NCBI RefSeq assembly: GCF_016892605.1
Contig: NZ_JAFEMV010000001.1
Coordinates: 868,001-932,000 of the forward strand
Source: Desemzia sp. RIT 804
Lineage (GTDB): Bacteria; Bacillota; Bacilli; Lactobacillales; Carnobacteriaceae
DNA length: 64,000 nucleotides
Direction of reading: 5' to 3'
Every line of letters starts with the position of its first letter. Position 1 is the first letter of the stretch. Below, piece by piece: positions 1-7,817 of the stretch. The position numbers were made by a program, and so were the translations under genes. The notes below the pieces were generated by a model that was given only the letters and a program-made list of their open reading frames with translations, was not told where the DNA came from and made no database searches.

Positions 1-432
1 GCTATAAGAGATTGTTATATTACAGGAGAAGTCTTCAATAATCTAAGAACGCAAATTGAATCAGAGGTTGGTCTAGAGGAATTCACAAAATATTCTAGGG
101 AAAATAGCAGAGCTGTAAAAGCTAGAGATATAGATGCTCATAATAAGGATTTTGATACTGATAACCCTTTTTACGGAAAATATCTGGTTTTTACTGGTAA
201 GTTAGAAAACATGATCCGAAAAGATGCTATGCAATTGGTTAAAAATCTAGGAGGAGAACCTCAAGACGGGGTTACTAAGGAAACTAATTACCTGGTCTTA
301 GGAGACATATCTTATAGCAAAAATGTCAAAGGAAATGTTACGGCTAAGCAAAAAAAAGCAGAAAAATTGAAGTTAGAAGGTCAAGACATAGACGTCATAT
401 CCGAAAATGTGTTCTATGATATGTTACCGTGA
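1..432 (+). CDS. BRCT-domain protein, C-terminal part (5' end outside window)
   Basis: The reading frame is open from the first base, so the start lies upstream of the window. The last ~85 residues form a BRCT domain: KYLVFTGKL opens the first strand, NLGGEPQDGVTKETNYLV carries the conserved GG and the T-x-x-T-x-Y-L-V strand, and the protein ends shortly after a final helix. In LAB, BRCT domains like this usually sit at the C terminus of DnaQ-type 3'-5' exonucleases or of NAD-dependent DNA ligase. The ~60 residues before the domain are charged and show no ligase helix-hairpin-helix pattern, so an exonuclease/BRCT protein is the likelier parent. This is inference; the catalytic part is not visible. 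Confidence 0.75.
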   Translation, partial: AIRDCYITGEVFNNLRTQIESEVGLEEFTKYSRENSRAVKARDIDAHNKDFDTDNPFYGKYLVFTGKLENMIRKDAMQLVKNLGGEPQDGVTKETNYLVLGDISYSKNVKGNVTAKQKKAEKLKLEGQDIDVISENVFYDMLP

Positions 433-503
433 CTATTATTAAACCAAGTAAAAAAGGATACTCTTATTGCGAACTAAGATCAGTTAATAATACTTAAACA
501 AGG

Positions 504-548
504 AACACCTCTAGTGAATGCATTTAAAATGCATTCACTAGAGGTGTT
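504..548. repeat. 45-bp perfect palindrome
   Basis: Two 22-base arms (left arm begins AACACCTCTAGTGAATG) surround one central base with no mismatch. It lies 72 bp after the BRCT stop codon and may serve as a bidirectional terminator, although no long T-run follows. A short stem GTTAC/GTAAC follows at once. Bases 549-729 otherwise show no gene. Confidence 0.8.
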
Positions 549-729
549 ACTTGTTGTAACAAAAAGCTTAATTAACCAGTATCAAAAACAATCGATTATG
601 AGACAAAGGAAAAAGCACCCTCCTTGTACCGAAAGATGGGTTTTTTCGGTTTCAAAAGCCATCTCACTATCTATAGGCCTTTAACCACCCTTTGTAATAC
701 AATAAAGATAAAAAAAGGGGATGAGGACC

Positions 730-925
730 ATGAGTGGCGATGTCTACGGCTATGCGCGCGTCAGCACGCAGCACCAAGGACCTGATCGATCTCGTCAGCT
801 ACTTCGAGGAGCAGGATGTGAAGCTGGTCAGCCTGAAGGAGAACTTCGATACGAGCCCCCCACAAGGGCGGCTTAGTATGACCGTCTTCCAGGCCTTCAG
901 CCAGTTCGAGCGCAGTTCTATTTGA
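730..925 (+). pseudogene. Serine recombinase (resolvase/invertase) relic, GC-rich
   Basis: An ATG after an AGGGGATGAGG-type ribosome site starts [16 protein letters not shown], the N-terminal catalytic motif of small serine recombinases (Ser in RVST). The family's later motifs (TKDLIDLVSYFEEQDVK, QGRL, FQAFSQFER) continue in the +1 frame. Roughly 65 central residues are missing and the frame shifts at the junction, so an internal deletion joined CAGCACCAAGG-like sequence directly to the later part. The frame then stops soon after FER, so the C-terminal HTH is absent. Base composition is ~60% GC with CTG/CAG-rich codons, unlike any neighbour, which points to acquisition from a higher-GC donor. 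It cannot encode an active enzyme. Confidence 0.85.
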
Positions 926-942
926 TTATCTTATCATTTAGT

Positions 943-1503
943 TTATGTCTCATCAGGTAATCTAGTGTCTTCTTGTTTAGGGTAAATCAATTTTGGTCCA
1001 TTTACGACAGCTGTTGCGCCGTACATTCCTATTTCATGAAGAATTGTTTTTTTCTCTGTCATGATGTGGCGAACCATTAATCCTTTTAACGTCAACGTAT
1101 TTGAAATCAAAAGCCGGTGGCATCGCCAAGGAACGCTTTCAGAACACATGTAGCAAACGCGTTCTTTCCTATCGATTTCTATCAACTTCTTTATCCCTTT
1201 CTCATACTCTTCTGTTAAACTGTATGCCGCATAATTGCGAAAAGAGGTGTTTCTCCATCCGTCTATCAACGACTCATCGATTTCCCTATTTTTCTTTCTT
1301 CTGCCGCCCAATTCGGGCATATGAAGGTAATGGATAGATTGATCTGGCAGCCATTTCTCCATGTTCTCTTTATTGAACTGAGGCAACCGCTTACTGCCTG
1401 GATAAGCACGAACATCGATCAACATTTCTATCTTGTATGCTTTAAGCAATGATAAAAGTTCTTCGGTGCTGTGTGTTGAATGCCCAACTGTATAAATCTC
1501 CAT
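943..1503 (-). CDS. DUF488 family protein
   Basis: The 186-residue product starts MEIYTVGHSTHS, the signature of the DUF488 family, followed by LIDVRAYPGSKR and PQFNKENM and a central CYMCSESVPWRCHR segment with clustered cysteines. These are the conserved blocks of the family. The biochemical role of DUF488 proteins is not established; they are small, cytosolic and common on mobile elements. The gene stands alone, convergent with the recombinase relic at 730 and with no obvious operon partner. Length is normal for the family. Confidence 0.85.
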   Translation of the reverse strand: MEIYTVGHSTHSTEELLSLLKAYKIEMLIDVRAYPGSKRLPQFNKENMEKWLPDQSIHYLHMPELGGRRKKNREIDESLIDGWRNTSFRNYAAYSLTEEYEKGIKKLIEIDRKERVCYMCSESVPWRCHRLLISNTLTLKGLMVRHIMTEKKTILHEIGMYGATAVVNGPKLIYPKQEDTRLPDET

Positions 1504-1603
1504 CTTGAGTCCGCCTTTCTTGCCACCTTTAAAAGGTTAGCTTCTCTGTACCTCTTATTCTTGTCTTTCTTTCAGCTTGAATCAATAGATAGGTATGATT
1601 TTC

Positions 1604-1789
1604 TTATGATCCAGGGATTGGCTCTACTAGTAGTGCGTGCTCATTATTGTCATAATAAGTAACTTGTTTTGATACTAAATCGCTTGCCCAAAATGGAACT
1701 CCAACTTCTCCAGTTAACTCACAAATAGCGGTTTTGTCTATGGAACCTGAATATGGGGAATCCCCTGTCTCTATTGGGTTAGGTAGGTC
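1604..1789 (-). pseudogene. C-terminal remnant of an unrecognised protein
   Basis: A 61-codon frame (begins [15 protein letters not shown], ends LLVEPIPGS, then stop) has no start codon of its own. It overlaps the last bases of the neighbouring serine-recombinase gene in another frame. The sequence looks protein-like (GEVGVPFWASDLV) rather than random, so it may be the tail of a gene cut when the recombinase module arrived. I do not recognise the family. Confidence 0.35.
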
Positions 1790-2355
1790 AGTTTCCGCTT
1801 GTGGCGGGTCAAGGTACTCTTACTAATTCCAGTCATCTTCTCCACCTCTGTGTAGGAGTGAGTCTCTAGGAGACTCATAGCCAGAGTGATCTGCTGTTGA
1901 GAGAACTTTTTTGGACGACCTTCTCGGTATCCTGGTCGCTGTTTAGCAATCTCTTTCCCTTCTTGAGTTCGTTCTACGATTAGGTCACGTTCAAAGTCCG
2001 CGAAGGCGCTAAAAATGGTGAAAATTAGTCTACCTGTAGACGTATTCTCAATCACGCCCAAGTTTAACACATTAATCTTAACCCCTTTTTCGAAGAGTAC
2101 TTTAATCGTGTTCAAGGCGTCTTGGGTGCTCCGAGCGAATCGGTCTAGTTTTGTTACTACTAGCGTATCTCCAGTTTGAAGTTCCTGTAGGAGCTTTTGA
2201 AATTCAGGACGATCGTTTTTCGTTCCGGTAATTTTTTCATAATAGATCCGTTCGCAATGTTCCTCTTCCAGTTGGCGCATCTGCCCTTCTAAATCCTGAT
2301 GGCGAGTACTTACCCGAGCATAGCCATATTTCACGTTATTCACCCTCTTTTTCAC
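1771..2355 (-). CDS. Serine recombinase (resolvase/invertase family)
   Basis: The intact 194-residue small serine recombinase has the catalytic-domain motif [11 protein letters not shown] with the nucleophilic serine at about residue 17, then [13 protein letters not shown] (active-site arginines) and [12 protein letters not shown] before the E-helix. The C-terminal ~45 residues (from GRPKKF) form the Hin-type HTH that binds the crossover site. Such enzymes resolve plasmid multimers or transposon cointegrates, or invert segments. No transposase lies beside it, so plasmid resolution is a reasonable guess. The last bases overlap the gene relic downstream. No crossover site was assigned. Confidence 0.9.
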   Translation of the reverse strand: MKKRVNNVKYGYARVSTRHQDLEGQMRQLEEEHCERIYYEKITGTKNDRPEFQKLLQELQTGDTLVVTKLDRFARSTQDALNTIKVLFEKGVKINVLNLGVIENTSTGRLIFTIFSAFADFERDLIVERTQEGKEIAKQRPGYREGRPKKFSQQQITLAMSLLETHSYTEVEKMTGISKSTLTRHKRKLTYLTQ

Positions 2356-2702
2356 TTTACTTTTGACTATAAGTTATGACACCGTTGTATGTATTGATTT
2401 TACTGGATTGTAAAATCATAGTCAATACTCTTGAATTATGACCATATACTAACGATTGATATTAGACTAAACAATATAAAAATTTTTCTCTTAAAAAATG
2501 TGTTTTCAATTTGGCATAAATAACACCTTAAACTTATACAAGAAAATTATTTATCAAATCTCTGCACATGTTAAACACTTAATTAAAAGGACTTGTATCC
2601 TTTAAAGTCAAGTCAGAGTAACAAAAAAAGGATCTTTGACAAGTAGATTCTTTTGTTTGGTAACTTAATTATAGGAGCTCACTGGTCTTTTTTCATTTAA
2701 AA

Positions 2703-2752
2703 ATAAGATTTAGTGCCAGTGAACCGATTGGTTCACCAACACTAAATCTTAT
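2703..2752. repeat. Nested inverted repeat (cruciform-like)
   Basis: Outer arms ATAAGATTTAGTG/CACTAAATCTTAT (13 bp, perfect) enclose an inner stem GTGAACC/GGTTCAC. It lies just past the nhaC terminator. The structure is not followed by a T-run, so it could be a protein-binding or recombination site; function unknown. Confidence 0.7.
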
Positions 2753-2759
2753 AGAGCCC

Positions 2760-2792
2760 AAAAAAAGCCAAAAGCACGTTTGAATTGTGCTT
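2760..2792 (-). terminator. Rho-independent terminator after nhaC
   Basis: On the minus strand AAGCAC/GTGCTT forms the stem, followed by TTGGCTTTTTTT. It begins ~20 bases after the antiporter stop codon. Confidence 0.8.
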
Positions 2793-2810
2793 TCGACTCT
2801 TCCTTATTTT

Positions 2811-4187
2811 TTATAACGTTGAGGATTCCAGTTTCTTAATCCCTATATTCGCATATCCGCTGATAACGGTTAAAATAGGCGACAATAAGCAGAAAAACGC
2901 AAATGGCAAGTAGGTTAACGTTGGAACACCTAAGGCGGTTGAGATGAACACGCCACTTACTCCCCAAGGAATCAATGAATTAATAACAGCACCGGCATCT
3001 TCCAATACACGTGATAGAGCTAAAGGTGATAAATCTGATTGCTTATAGGTCTTCTTAAATGCATTTCCTGGTAAAACAATCGCTAGGTATTGTTCTCCGA
3101 CTAGAGCATTTACCCCAATAGCAGATAACGCTGTTACAAGAATTAAGTTTCCAATCGATAAACTTGCATCCGAAATAGGCGACATTACGGTATCAATAAT
3201 TTTGAATTCCATTAATAATCCACCAAGAGCTAGGGCTAGAATAATCAGCGAAATAGACCACATCATACTCTGAACACCACCTCGTGACAATAACGCATCA
3301 ATTATTTCATTGCCCGTTGTTGAAACATACCCTTCTTGAATGTAACTTGAAATTTCAGTCAATTTAACAGATGGAGAATTAAACTTCAATAAGCCTATCG
3401 ACAAGCCAATATTAATTAATAACGTTGGAATTGCTGGGATTCGTTTCCATGAAGAAATGAGTATAAAGATAATTGGAATAGCAGCCAACCAATTCACTTG
3501 AAAATTAGATTCTATTACCTTTGTTAACCCCACAACTTGATTTGTTGTTGCAAGCTCATTATTCATACCAAAGAATAAAAATAATAAGGTAGATAAAATT
3601 AAACTTGGAATCGTTGTCCACATTAGATTTTTTATGTGCTTAAACAGATCAACTTCAGCAATCGCGGCTGCTAAATTCGTACTATCTGACAGTGGTGACA
3701 TCTTATCGCCAAACACACTACCTGAAACAATGGCACCTGCTATTAAACCAGGTTCGAAACCCATAGCTGTTCCCATTCCTAGAAAAGCTAAGCCAATTGT
3801 AGAAACAGTCGTTAGTGCTGAACCAATAGATGTACCGACTACGGCACAAATTAAAAAGACCGATGGAATAAAAAAGCTCGGATTCAATAATTTGAAGCCA
3901 ACTACCATCATCGAAGGAATAATTCCAGATGCAATCCAAACAGAAATAAGCGCGCCGATTAGAATAAAGATAATCATCGGTATGATACCTGTCTTAACTC
4001 CTTTTTGAATGCCATTATGAATCTCTTCCCAAGAGTGTCTGCGAAATCTTCCCCAAACAATCAGCAACGTAATTGCCAATAGTAAAGGTGTTTGTGGATC
4101 TAATTTAAACTTAATAATGCTAACACCAATCATAATTAATAATAGTAACAGTAAAGCTAAACTTTCTCGTATGGACAACTTTTTCAT
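2811..4187 (-). CDS. nhaC: Na+/H+ antiporter, NhaC family
   Basis: A ~458-residue polytopic membrane protein with about 11-12 hydrophobic segments. The central GSVFGDKMSPLSDSTNLA motif and the earlier VVGTSIGSALTT region are characteristic of NhaC-type sodium/proton antiporters in the IT superfamily. The protein would expel Na+ in exchange for protons and support growth in salt or alkaline conditions. The start chosen is ATG at 4187, 8 bases after AGGAG; an in-frame GTG nine bases upstream overlaps that ribosome site and is unlikely. The gene is monocistronic with its own terminator. Downstream-to-upstream neighbours are a resolvase and an IS30, so it looks like cargo. Substrate specificity (Na+ versus malate/lactate, as in MleN relatives) cannot be settled by eye. 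Confidence 0.85.
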   Translation of the reverse strand: MKKLSIRESLALLLLLLIMIGVSIIKFKLDPQTPLLLAITLLIVWGRFRRHSWEEIHNGIQKGVKTGIIPMIIFILIGALISVWIASGIIPSMMVVGFKLLNPSFFIPSVFLICAVVGTSIGSALTTVSTIGLAFLGMGTAMGFEPGLIAGAIVSGSVFGDKMSPLSDSTNLAAAIAEVDLFKHIKNLMWTTIPSLILSTLLFLFFGMNNELATTNQVVGLTKVIESNFQVNWLAAIPIIFILISSWKRIPAIPTLLINIGLSIGLLKFNSPSVKLTEISSYIQEGYVSTTGNEIIDALLSRGGVQSMMWSISLIILALALGGLLMEFKIIDTVMSPISDASLSIGNLILVTALSAIGVNALVGEQYLAIVLPGNAFKKTYKQSDLSPLALSRVLEDAGAVINSLIPWGVSGVFISTALGVPTLTYLPFAFFCLLSPILTVISGYANIGIKKLESSTL

Positions 4188-4393
4188 TCTATACACTCCT
4201 GATTTTATAGTGATGAAGTAAAATTAGTCATACGATAATAAGTGATGCCCCCTGTAGTGTTGCATAAAAACATGCTACTACTCCCTTTCTTTCCGATATG
4301 TACCCTTCTACCTTAATATATCCAGCAGAAAATACTATTTCTCTAGTATCAACCATTAATAAGCGAATGTCAAAGCAATTTAGTATATTTGAT

Positions 4394-5446
4394 TTGTCAA
4401 ATTAAGCTAGACAAAATATCTTTATTCATGTAACTCATAAATACTTCCAAGGGCGTTTGGTAATTTAATATTTTTCTAGGGATGTTATTTCGTTTGTCTG
4501 CAACAGAAGAAATGAAACTTTGGTCTACCAGATTGAAATCCATCGCCTTAGGCAATCCCTCTTTTCGCAAGAGACCGTTGGAATGCTCATTCAGACCACG
4601 TTGCGAAGGTGTTCCTGGATCAGCAAAATAGATGGCAACGTCGTGCTGGTTACTTAAAGCTTTCCAGTTATAGAATTCTTTTCCGCAATCAAAAGTGATC
4701 GATTTAAATAAATGCCTTGGAATGGCATTAAACCAATGATCCATAGCAGCTTCAATGTCGCTGGCTCTCCGCCCATCGGGCTTCAAAGTAATAATGACCT
4801 TAGAAAGACCTTCTACCAAGGTAATGATGGCGCTCTTGTGATGAGCCCCCACAATGGTGTCGCCTTCGATATGACCGAACTCTTCTTCGAAGTCAGGATA
4901 ATCGGTCTTTCTTTCAACAATATTCCGTTTGAAGGCTTGTTTTCCTCTTCGTTCTTGATGACCATTGGGTTTTCTTTTCCCCTTCATAGGAAGTGTAACT
5001 TCATCGAAGACTTTTTCTTTAAACTGCCGGTAAAGAGTTCGCATAGAACAGCTGATGATCATTTCTTTTCGTCCAATAATCACATCAGGAGTTCAGCCTT
5101 GATTTACTTTTTCCTTGATATAGGTCTGTTGTTCTTTTGGTAAGATGATTCTCTGTCTGCCACACCGTTTCTTATTTTCTTTATATTGTTGGTAGTAATC
5201 GAGGGCCGTATGGCCTTCTTTCAAGAAATGAATGACATTATAAATGGGCGTTCGAGATCGTTTCAGGAACTCAGCAATTTTAGCGACTTTAATATTTTGG
5301 TGATAATAAGACTCTATCATCACTAATTCATCCGTGGTAAGATGGGTGTAGGTCATTCGTGATCACTCCTATGTTTTCTTTGGTCGGAAATACATTTTGA
5401 GTGTACCACGAATGGCTTTTTTATTTGTCTAGCTTAATTTTACAAT
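4394..5446 (-). mobile_element. IS30-family insertion sequence, inactivated copy
   Basis: About 1,053 bp bounded by inverted repeats: left TTGTCAAATTAAGCTAGACAAA (read from 4394) and right end (reverse strand from 5446) TTGTAAAATTAAGC, differing at one or two bases. The transposase stop codon lies inside the left repeat, as is usual for compact IS30 elements. No target-site duplication is evident in the flanks (GAT on the left, TCG on the right), so either flank may have been rearranged. Confidence 0.85.
4397..5356 (-). pseudogene. IS30-family transposase with in-frame stop codon
   Basis: The N-terminal part (MTYTHLTTDELVMIESYY, HTH_38-like) and the catalytic part (GHIEGDTIVGAHHK, FDCGKEFYNW, SQRGLNEHSNGLLRKE: the DDE-type D, D and E) lie in the same frame. 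They are separated by a single TGA at 5093-5095, where the family has TGG (KVNQG-stop-TPDV). One G-to-A change therefore splits the gene; no frameshift is needed. A truncated protein from the internal GTG would lack the DNA-binding region, so this copy is probably immobile unless complemented. Confidence 0.9.
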
Positions 5447-5645
5447 CGGCGTATTTTAAAAAGTATTAATAGATAATCAAGTTAGTAACTTAAGGAGGAT
5501 AGTATTGTGAAAGAATATAAAAAGAACCACTGTTAAAGATGTAAATATAATAGAAATTACACGAATAAGTATTATCTACTGTTATAAAACTAGTATTATT
5601 AACATATAAATAATATTATTTTTGTAAGAGAGGAAGTGTATTTTT
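5447..5645 (+). other. Leader region of the secreted-protein locus
   Basis: No long gene. A strong ribosome site (TAAGGAGGAT) precedes GTG at 5507, which opens only nine codons (VKEYKKNHC) before TAA. The next frame continues for ~35 codons (KNIKRTTVKDVN...), so this may be a frameshifted small gene or a leader peptide. The junction to the IS30 right end is at 5446. Confidence 0.3.
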
Positions 5646-5717
5646 ATGGAATTTGGTTTATCTTTAATGTGTTTCTTATTGATAATAAGTTTTATTTTAA
5701 AAAGGAAAGATAAGTAA
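5646..5717 (+). CDS. Putative 23-residue single-span membrane peptide
   Basis: ATG lies 9 bases after GAGAGGAAG and opens MEFGLSLMCFLLIISFILK followed by RKDK and a stop. The peptide is one hydrophobic helix with a positively charged C-terminal end. It ends 18 bases before the start of the secreted protein, so the two are probably cotranscribed. Architecture fits small regulatory or immunity-type membrane peptides, but no family was recognised and expression is unproven. Confidence 0.45.
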   Translation: MEFGLSLMCFLLIISFILKRKDK

Positions 5718-5735
5718 AATTAGGAGGAGAAATAA

Positions 5736-6287
5736 TTGAACATAAAAAAAACTATAATCACGGGGTTAGCAACTACTTTACTTACAATGCCAGCTCTGTT
5801 TACAGCAACGACGGTTCAGGCACAGTCTGAAGGGGCAGAAACAAATATAGAATACCAAATGCCTGATAAATCTGTTTCTGAAATAAGAAACTATGCTGAA
5901 GAAATCGGAATAAATGTATATGATACTGAAGTAATTATAACAGATGCCCAAATGATAGAGCTTTTCAATTATATGGGATATGATATTGAGCCTGACCCCT
6001 CCTCAGGTATGTTTGCAAGAGCGGCTGGAGTAACAAAAATAGTTTCTAAAGGTAAAGGTTCATGGGATATTTATTTAAGTAAAGGATTTATAAAAACTTA
6101 TTACGCAGCAGGACCTGTTTTATCAGCTGGACTTACTGCAGCAATTACTGTTTTGGTTCCGGGTGTTGGTTGGACAGTAGCGGCTACTATGGTTTCTACT
6201 TTAAGCGGTATTATCGGATCAGAAGTTACACATGGAGTAGTATTTAGAATTAGAAACTGGAAGATATCATCAGCTGACAAACAATAA
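5736..6287 (+). CDS. Small secreted protein with glycine/alanine-rich hydrophobic C-terminal segment
   Basis: TTG start eight bases after AGGAGGAG. The 183-residue product has a classical signal peptide (NIKKTIITG, hydrophobic core, cleavage expected after TVQA-Q at about residue 29). A mainly helical soluble part follows, then from about residue 105 SKGKGSWDIYLSKGFIK, and a hydrophobic Gly/Ala-rich segment (VLVPGVGWTVAATMV) of ~50 residues, ending basic. No catalytic motif, no sortase or lipoprotein signal. The hydrophobic tail resembles membrane-active peptides or bacteriocin-like proteins in general character only; I do not recognise the family. It follows a 23-residue membrane peptide and is closed by its own terminator. 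Confidence 0.7.
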   Translation: MNIKKTIITGLATTLLTMPALFTATTVQAQSEGAETNIEYQMPDKSVSEIRNYAEEIGINVYDTEVIITDAQMIELFNYMGYDIEPDPSSGMFARAAGVTKIVSKGKGSWDIYLSKGFIKTYYAAGPVLSAGLTAAITVLVPGVGWTVAATMVSTLSGIIGSEVTHGVVFRIRNWKISSADKQ

Positions 6288-6344
6288 TATTTATTCTGTT
6301 GAATCAGCATTTTAACTTATAGAGTTTACTTAATAAAACACTGA

Positions 6345-6399
6345 TAGTCCCAAACTTCTTATGCTTTTTTAGCAATCTTGAGTTTGGGACTACTTTTAT
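6345..6399 (+). terminator. Terminator after secreted-protein gene
   Basis: Twelve-base arms TAGTCCCAAACT/AGTTTGGGACTA, then CTTTTATT. It ends the transcript of the small secreted-protein locus. Confidence 0.8.
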
Positions 6400-6500
6400 T
6401 CAATCTATAAAAAATGATTAGTCTAAAGTTATATGGGTCTGTTTTTAGAAATTTTGCGTAAGTATGTTATCAGTTTTATGTGAAGCTTTGTTTATTTAAT

Positions 6501-6770
6501 TTATTTTTTAGCATGATCAAAAAGATGCTCGTACATTGGGTTATACCCTTCTCGTTGACGATTTGTTAAGCGAATGCTGGTATAGTTTTCAACTAACATA
6601 GGAACCATATCATTAGTAGTCGACTTTTCTTCATTTTCTGGTTCTTCAATAAAAGGTATTAAAGTATTCAAACATAACAATACATAAGGAGAAATCTTCG
6701 CAGTCTTTTTTGCTTTGAAGAACGAGTTGGAAACATCTTTCTGATTCGCTTTTTCGTTTGTATTTTCCAC
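6501..6770 (-). CDS. Hypothetical protein, possibly 5'-truncated
   Basis: An 89-codon frame starting at a GTG whose only GGAG overlaps the start, so the ribosome site is poor. The same frame is open ~20 codons further upstream (SFSRKQKNELKQFG) without any start codon, right up to where the tyrosine-recombinase stub ends. This suggests the gene lost its 5' end when the stub was joined. The protein is charged, with a short hydrophobic centre (PYVLLCLNTLIPFI) and an RLTNRQREGYNPMYEHLF tail. Family not recognised. Confidence 0.4.
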   Translation of the reverse strand: MENTNEKANQKDVSNSFFKAKKTAKISPYVLLCLNTLIPFIEEPENEEKSTTNDMVPMLVENYTSIRLTNRQREGYNPMYEHLFDHAKK

Positions 6771-6821
6771 TCCAAATTGTTTTAACTCATTTTTTTGTTT
6801 TCTACTGAATGAGTGGGTGTA

Positions 6822-6961
6822 CGACCGACGTCATTTGTTCCTTGTTAATGCCGATCAAAAACAAAAAAAACGTCGCGTTCGGCGTTTTTTTTGCGTCTCA
6901 AACAGAATAAAAAGTCGTTGAGTTCTTGCTGCGTTCTTAATGGTTGTACATTATAACTCAT
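6822..6961 (-). pseudogene. Tyrosine recombinase, N-terminal stub
   Basis: Starts MSYNVQPLRTQQELNDFLF, nearly identical over ~35 residues to the recombinase at 56193. An extra T in a T-run shifts the frame after ~32 residues, and the homology ends completely at ~6830, where unrelated sequence (the 89-codon gene) begins. Catalytic residues are all missing. The upstream region (palindromic promoter, hairpin, dif-like site) matches that of the 56-kb copy, so this is the remains of a second, diverged integrase module facing the opposite way. Confidence 0.8.
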
Positions 6962-6989
6962 TGAAATGGTCTCTCCTCTCACAAAACAG

Positions 6990-7028
6990 ATACATGATTT
7001 CGTTCATTATACCACGAAATCATGTATT
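6990..7028 (-). promoter_or_regulatory. Palindrome over the integrase -10 region
   Basis: Perfect 14-base arms ATACATGATTTCGT/ACGAAATCATGTAT flank a 10-base centre containing the minus-strand -10 box TATAAT (complement 7006-7011). A recombinase or repressor bound here would block its own promoter. The same arrangement (13 of 14 arm bases paired, -10 TATACT) lies before the recombinase at 56193. The arm core TACATGATT is shared with the dif-like sites. Confidence 0.65.
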
Positions 7029-7041
7029 GGACACCGGTATA

Positions 7042-7101
7042 AAAAAAGAACCCTATAGAGATAGGATTCTGGATACACGATTTTATGTAATTTCATGTAT
7101 T
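7042..7101 (+). repeat. dif-like site a with leading hairpin
   Basis: Hairpin AGAACCCTAT/ATAGGATTCT, followed by the 30-bp core at 7072-7101 (GATACACGATT - TTATGTA - ATTTCATGTATT). The core has two 11-12-base inverted arms around ~7 bases, the architecture of Xer/dif-type tyrosine-recombinase sites. First of about twelve copies in the window; forward orientation. Confidence 0.75.
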
Positions 7102-7142
7102 GATCAACCGTTACTGTTGCCACACGGACTCATTCAAGGAAA

Positions 7143-7634
7143 GTAGACAATAAGAAATTTGGCTTAAAAAATACTTCACCTTTTTCTCTCGCCTCACATT
7201 TTACTCCGGACGATTATCGAGAGAAGATTAATCTGTATCGCTCGACATTCAAATCGACAGCACCAACGGCACAGATTGAAGCACCTTAACCTTATGCCAT
7301 GGCGGATATTAATGTAGTGGTGGTTGCGCCAACGGATGAGGTAGCGGAGAGAATTTGGATCACAAAACAGCAAATGTTAGGGGATGTGCAGACTGGAAAC
7401 CAGCGTTTACTGCAGCCGCCTGTGGAACCTGAAGAACTAGGAACAACACAAGAGAGAGCAATGATGGAAGCGATGTTCAGCATTAAAGCGGTCGGTTCTC
7501 CAGAAACTATACGTAAGCAATTGGAATAATTTGCGGAGTCCAGCGGGGCTAATGAACTGATTGTGGTGACCTATACCTTCGATCCGGAAGACAGAAAGCG
7601 ATCGATGGAGCTGCTTGCTGATCTTTGGTTCTAA
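7143..7634 (+). pseudogene. Luciferase-like (LLM) flavin monooxygenase, decayed C-terminal part
   Basis: One frame runs from ~7143 (FGLKNTSPFSLASHFTPDDY) to TAA at 7632, interrupted by in-frame stops at 7287 and 7527. The pieces YAMADINVVVVAPTDEVAE, AVGSPETIRKQL and ELIVVTYTFDPEDRKRS match the C-terminal half of the LLM class of FMN-dependent oxidoreductases. The N-terminal barrel is missing, cut at the dif-like site region. Base composition is more GC-rich than the neighbourhood. Confidence 0.8.
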
Positions 7635-7817
7635 ATCCTAGCGTGAATTGCGTATGTTTCGTTTGACGCACGGAACACGGCACTGCATAAGAAAAATAAC
7701 TTTTTGCTCATTGTTGATTAGGATCAATATTCTTCTGAGATATTTCTTCTATACTGTAGTCAAGTTGTTGAAGATGTTATCAGTGACTAAAATATAAAAA
7801 ATATGGAGGAAACAAAG

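Larger units (their letters stand above)
2356..2810. other. Gene-free AT-rich stretch with inverted repeats
   Basis: No supported gene. It holds an imperfect hairpin around 2617-2663 (GTAAC arms, purine/pyrimidine-rich stem) that may end transcription, the nested palindrome at 2703-2752, and the nhaC terminator at its right edge. The ~200 bases next to the recombinase start probably carry that gene's promoter and possible recombination site, but no clear crossover repeat was recognised. Confidence 0.4.

Noticed and set aside
1101..1337. 78-codon frame opposite the DUF488 gene
   Set aside because: Antisense shadow of a well-supported gene, no ribosome site.
4397..5356. IS30 transposase made by programmed frameshifting
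   Set aside because: Both parts are in the same frame, separated by a TGA where the family has TGG; a nonsense mutation is the simpler explanation.
6940..7146. 68-codon frame on the plus strand
   Set aside because: It runs through the integrase promoter palindrome and dif-like site; no ribosome site and no protein-like pattern.
7299..7529. Independent 76-residue gene
   Set aside because: It is the middle segment of the decayed luciferase-like gene, bounded by in-frame stop codons.
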